Below, piece by piece: positions 6,638-6,928 of a stretch of 6,928 nucleotides of DNA. The stretch is taken from positions 1-6,928 of the forward strand of contig CAJWCX010000063.1 of the NCBI GenBank assembly GCA_913031405.1, given 5' to 3'. The stretch's first letter is position 1; each line of letters starts with the position of its first letter. Source of the stretch: an uncultured Flavobacteriales bacterium (GTDB lineage: Bacteria; Bacteroidota; Bacteroidia; Flavobacteriales_D; Crocinitomicaceae). The notes under the pieces are model-generated. The model searched no databases. It worked only from the letters and a program-made list of their open reading frames with translations, and was not told the origin of the DNA. Both the position numbers and the translations under genes were made by a program.

Positions 6638-6645
6638 CAAAAGTA
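6638..6645 (-). promoter_or_regulatory. Predicted -7 promoter element for the sigma/anti-sigma pair
   Basis: On the minus strand, TACTTTTG at 6645-6638 is an exact match to the Bacteroidota -7 consensus TAnnTTTG. It lies 46 bp before the TTG start, giving a leader of about 40 nt. No TTG -33 element stands at the expected distance. That position is instead occupied by one arm of an inverted repeat (6668-6675), which might mean the promoter needs an activator (inference). The GGAGG just downstream is too far from any start codon to be its ribosome binding site. Confidence 0.4.
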
Positions 6646-6667
6646 AATTATTAATTGAGTAAATAAA

Positions 6668-6697
6668 ACGAAATTGTTTGAAATGTATTAATTTCGT
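6668..6697. repeat. Perfect 8-bp inverted repeat in the divergent sigma/mdh intergenic region (possible operator)
   Basis: ACGAAATT at 6668-6675 is the exact reverse complement of AATTTCGT at 6690-6697, with a 14-bp spacer. The arm centres are 22 bp apart, about two helical turns, which suits a dimeric DNA-binding protein. It stands between the divergent sigma factor and mdh genes and overlaps the likely -33 region of the sigma promoter. In an AT-rich region of this size such a repeat could also arise by chance. An mdh promoter is not clear: TAATTTCG (6689-6696) and TATTTATA (6704-6711) are weak -7 matches. Confidence 0.4.
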
Positions 6698-6728
6698 AGT
6701 TCGTATTTATAATTTAATTACAATTTAG

Positions 6729-6928
6729 ATGAAAGTAACTGTAGTAGGAGCGGGAAATGTTGGTGCAACGTGTGCTGATGTTTTGGCCCAAAGAGAAATT
6801 GCAAATGAAATTGTTTTACTTGATATCAAAGAAGGTTTTGCTGAAGGTAAAGCTTTAGATATTTGGCAAACTTCGCCCGTAAACTTGTACGATTCAAGAA
6901 CAATTGGTTCGACAAGCAATTACGAAAT
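6729..6928 (+). CDS. mdh: Malate dehydrogenase, N-terminal part (cut by window edge)
   Basis: The first 66 residues are visible, of roughly 310 expected, in the only clear + strand gene. MKVTVVGAGNVGATCADVLA starts with the Rossmann beta strand and the NAD-binding glycines of GxGxxG (Gly7, Gly9, Gly12). IVLLDIKEGFAEGKALDI (28-45) follows, with Asp32 at the end of the second strand, where an acidic residue selects NAD over NADP. This matches the LDH-like malate dehydrogenases of Bacteroidota, which interconvert malate and oxaloacetate in the TCA cycle. The active-site residues lie beyond the window. The ATG has no clear Shine-Dalgarno motif. The gene is divergent from the sigma factor across a 137-bp gap and is probably an independent housekeeping unit. 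A lactate dehydrogenase is less likely, but substrate-specificity residues are not visible. Confidence 0.95.
   Translation, partial: MKVTVVGAGNVGATCADVLAQREIANEIVLLDIKEGFAEGKALDIWQTSPVNLYDSRTIGSTSNYE

Noticed and set aside
6725..6919. 64-codon minus-strand open frame over mdh
   Set aside because: The + strand encodes a clear Rossmann GxGxxG start of malate dehydrogenase; the reverse frame is a shadow.
1..6928. Mobile element, defence system or CRISPR
   Set aside because: No transposase, integrase, phage gene, terminal repeats or spaced repeats; all genes fit a conserved chromosomal neighbourhood.

Overview
The window looks like chromosomal DNA from a Bacteroidota bacterium, most likely Flavobacteriales (a Crocinitomicaceae/Fluviicola-like lineage is a guess). 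The supporting signs are AT-rich sequence, start codons without clear Shine-Dalgarno motifs, two exact matches to the Bacteroidota -7 promoter element TAnnTTTG, a sigma factor of the Bacteroidota ECF type, and a protein with a PKD-like and gliding-motility-type C-terminal domain. Every gene except the last is on the minus strand. Both window edges cut a gene.

Reading in the direction of transcription from the right: the + strand carries the first 66 codons of malate dehydrogenase (mdh, 6729 to the edge). A 137-bp divergent intergenic region (6592-6728) separates it from a minus-strand pair, an ECF-type sigma factor (6591-6016) and a single-pass membrane protein (6019-4730). These two overlap by 4 bp (ATGA). 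The membrane protein has an anti-sigma-like cytoplasmic N-terminus and a large periplasmic part ending in a PKD-like and a CHU_C-like domain. The pair is probably an envelope-sensing sigma/anti-sigma module.

After a 70-bp gap with its own promoter-like element comes a tightly packed set: a small basic one-pass membrane protein (4659-4348), mutL (4345-2528), two tandem rhomboid intramembrane serine proteases (2526-1816 and 1815-925) and a membrane-anchored endonuclease/exonuclease/phosphatase-fold protein (932 to the left edge). Junctions are +2, +1, 0 and -8 bp, so this is almost certainly one polycistronic, translationally coupled operon. From memory, the order small protein, mutL, rhomboid, rhomboid, EEP protein is conserved in flavobacteria, so this is a core chromosomal neighbourhood rather than a mobile or defence island.

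I found no RNA genes, CRISPR arrays, insertion sequences or phage genes. There is no gene-free stretch over 300 bp; 1-932, which can look empty because its gene runs off the edge, is coding on the minus strand. The points most worth a second look are the anti-sigma-like protein with a gliding-type C-terminal domain, the degenerate endonuclease motifs of MutL, an exact 10-bp tandem duplication over the sigma factor's start codon, and a perfect 8-bp inverted repeat between the sigma factor and mdh.
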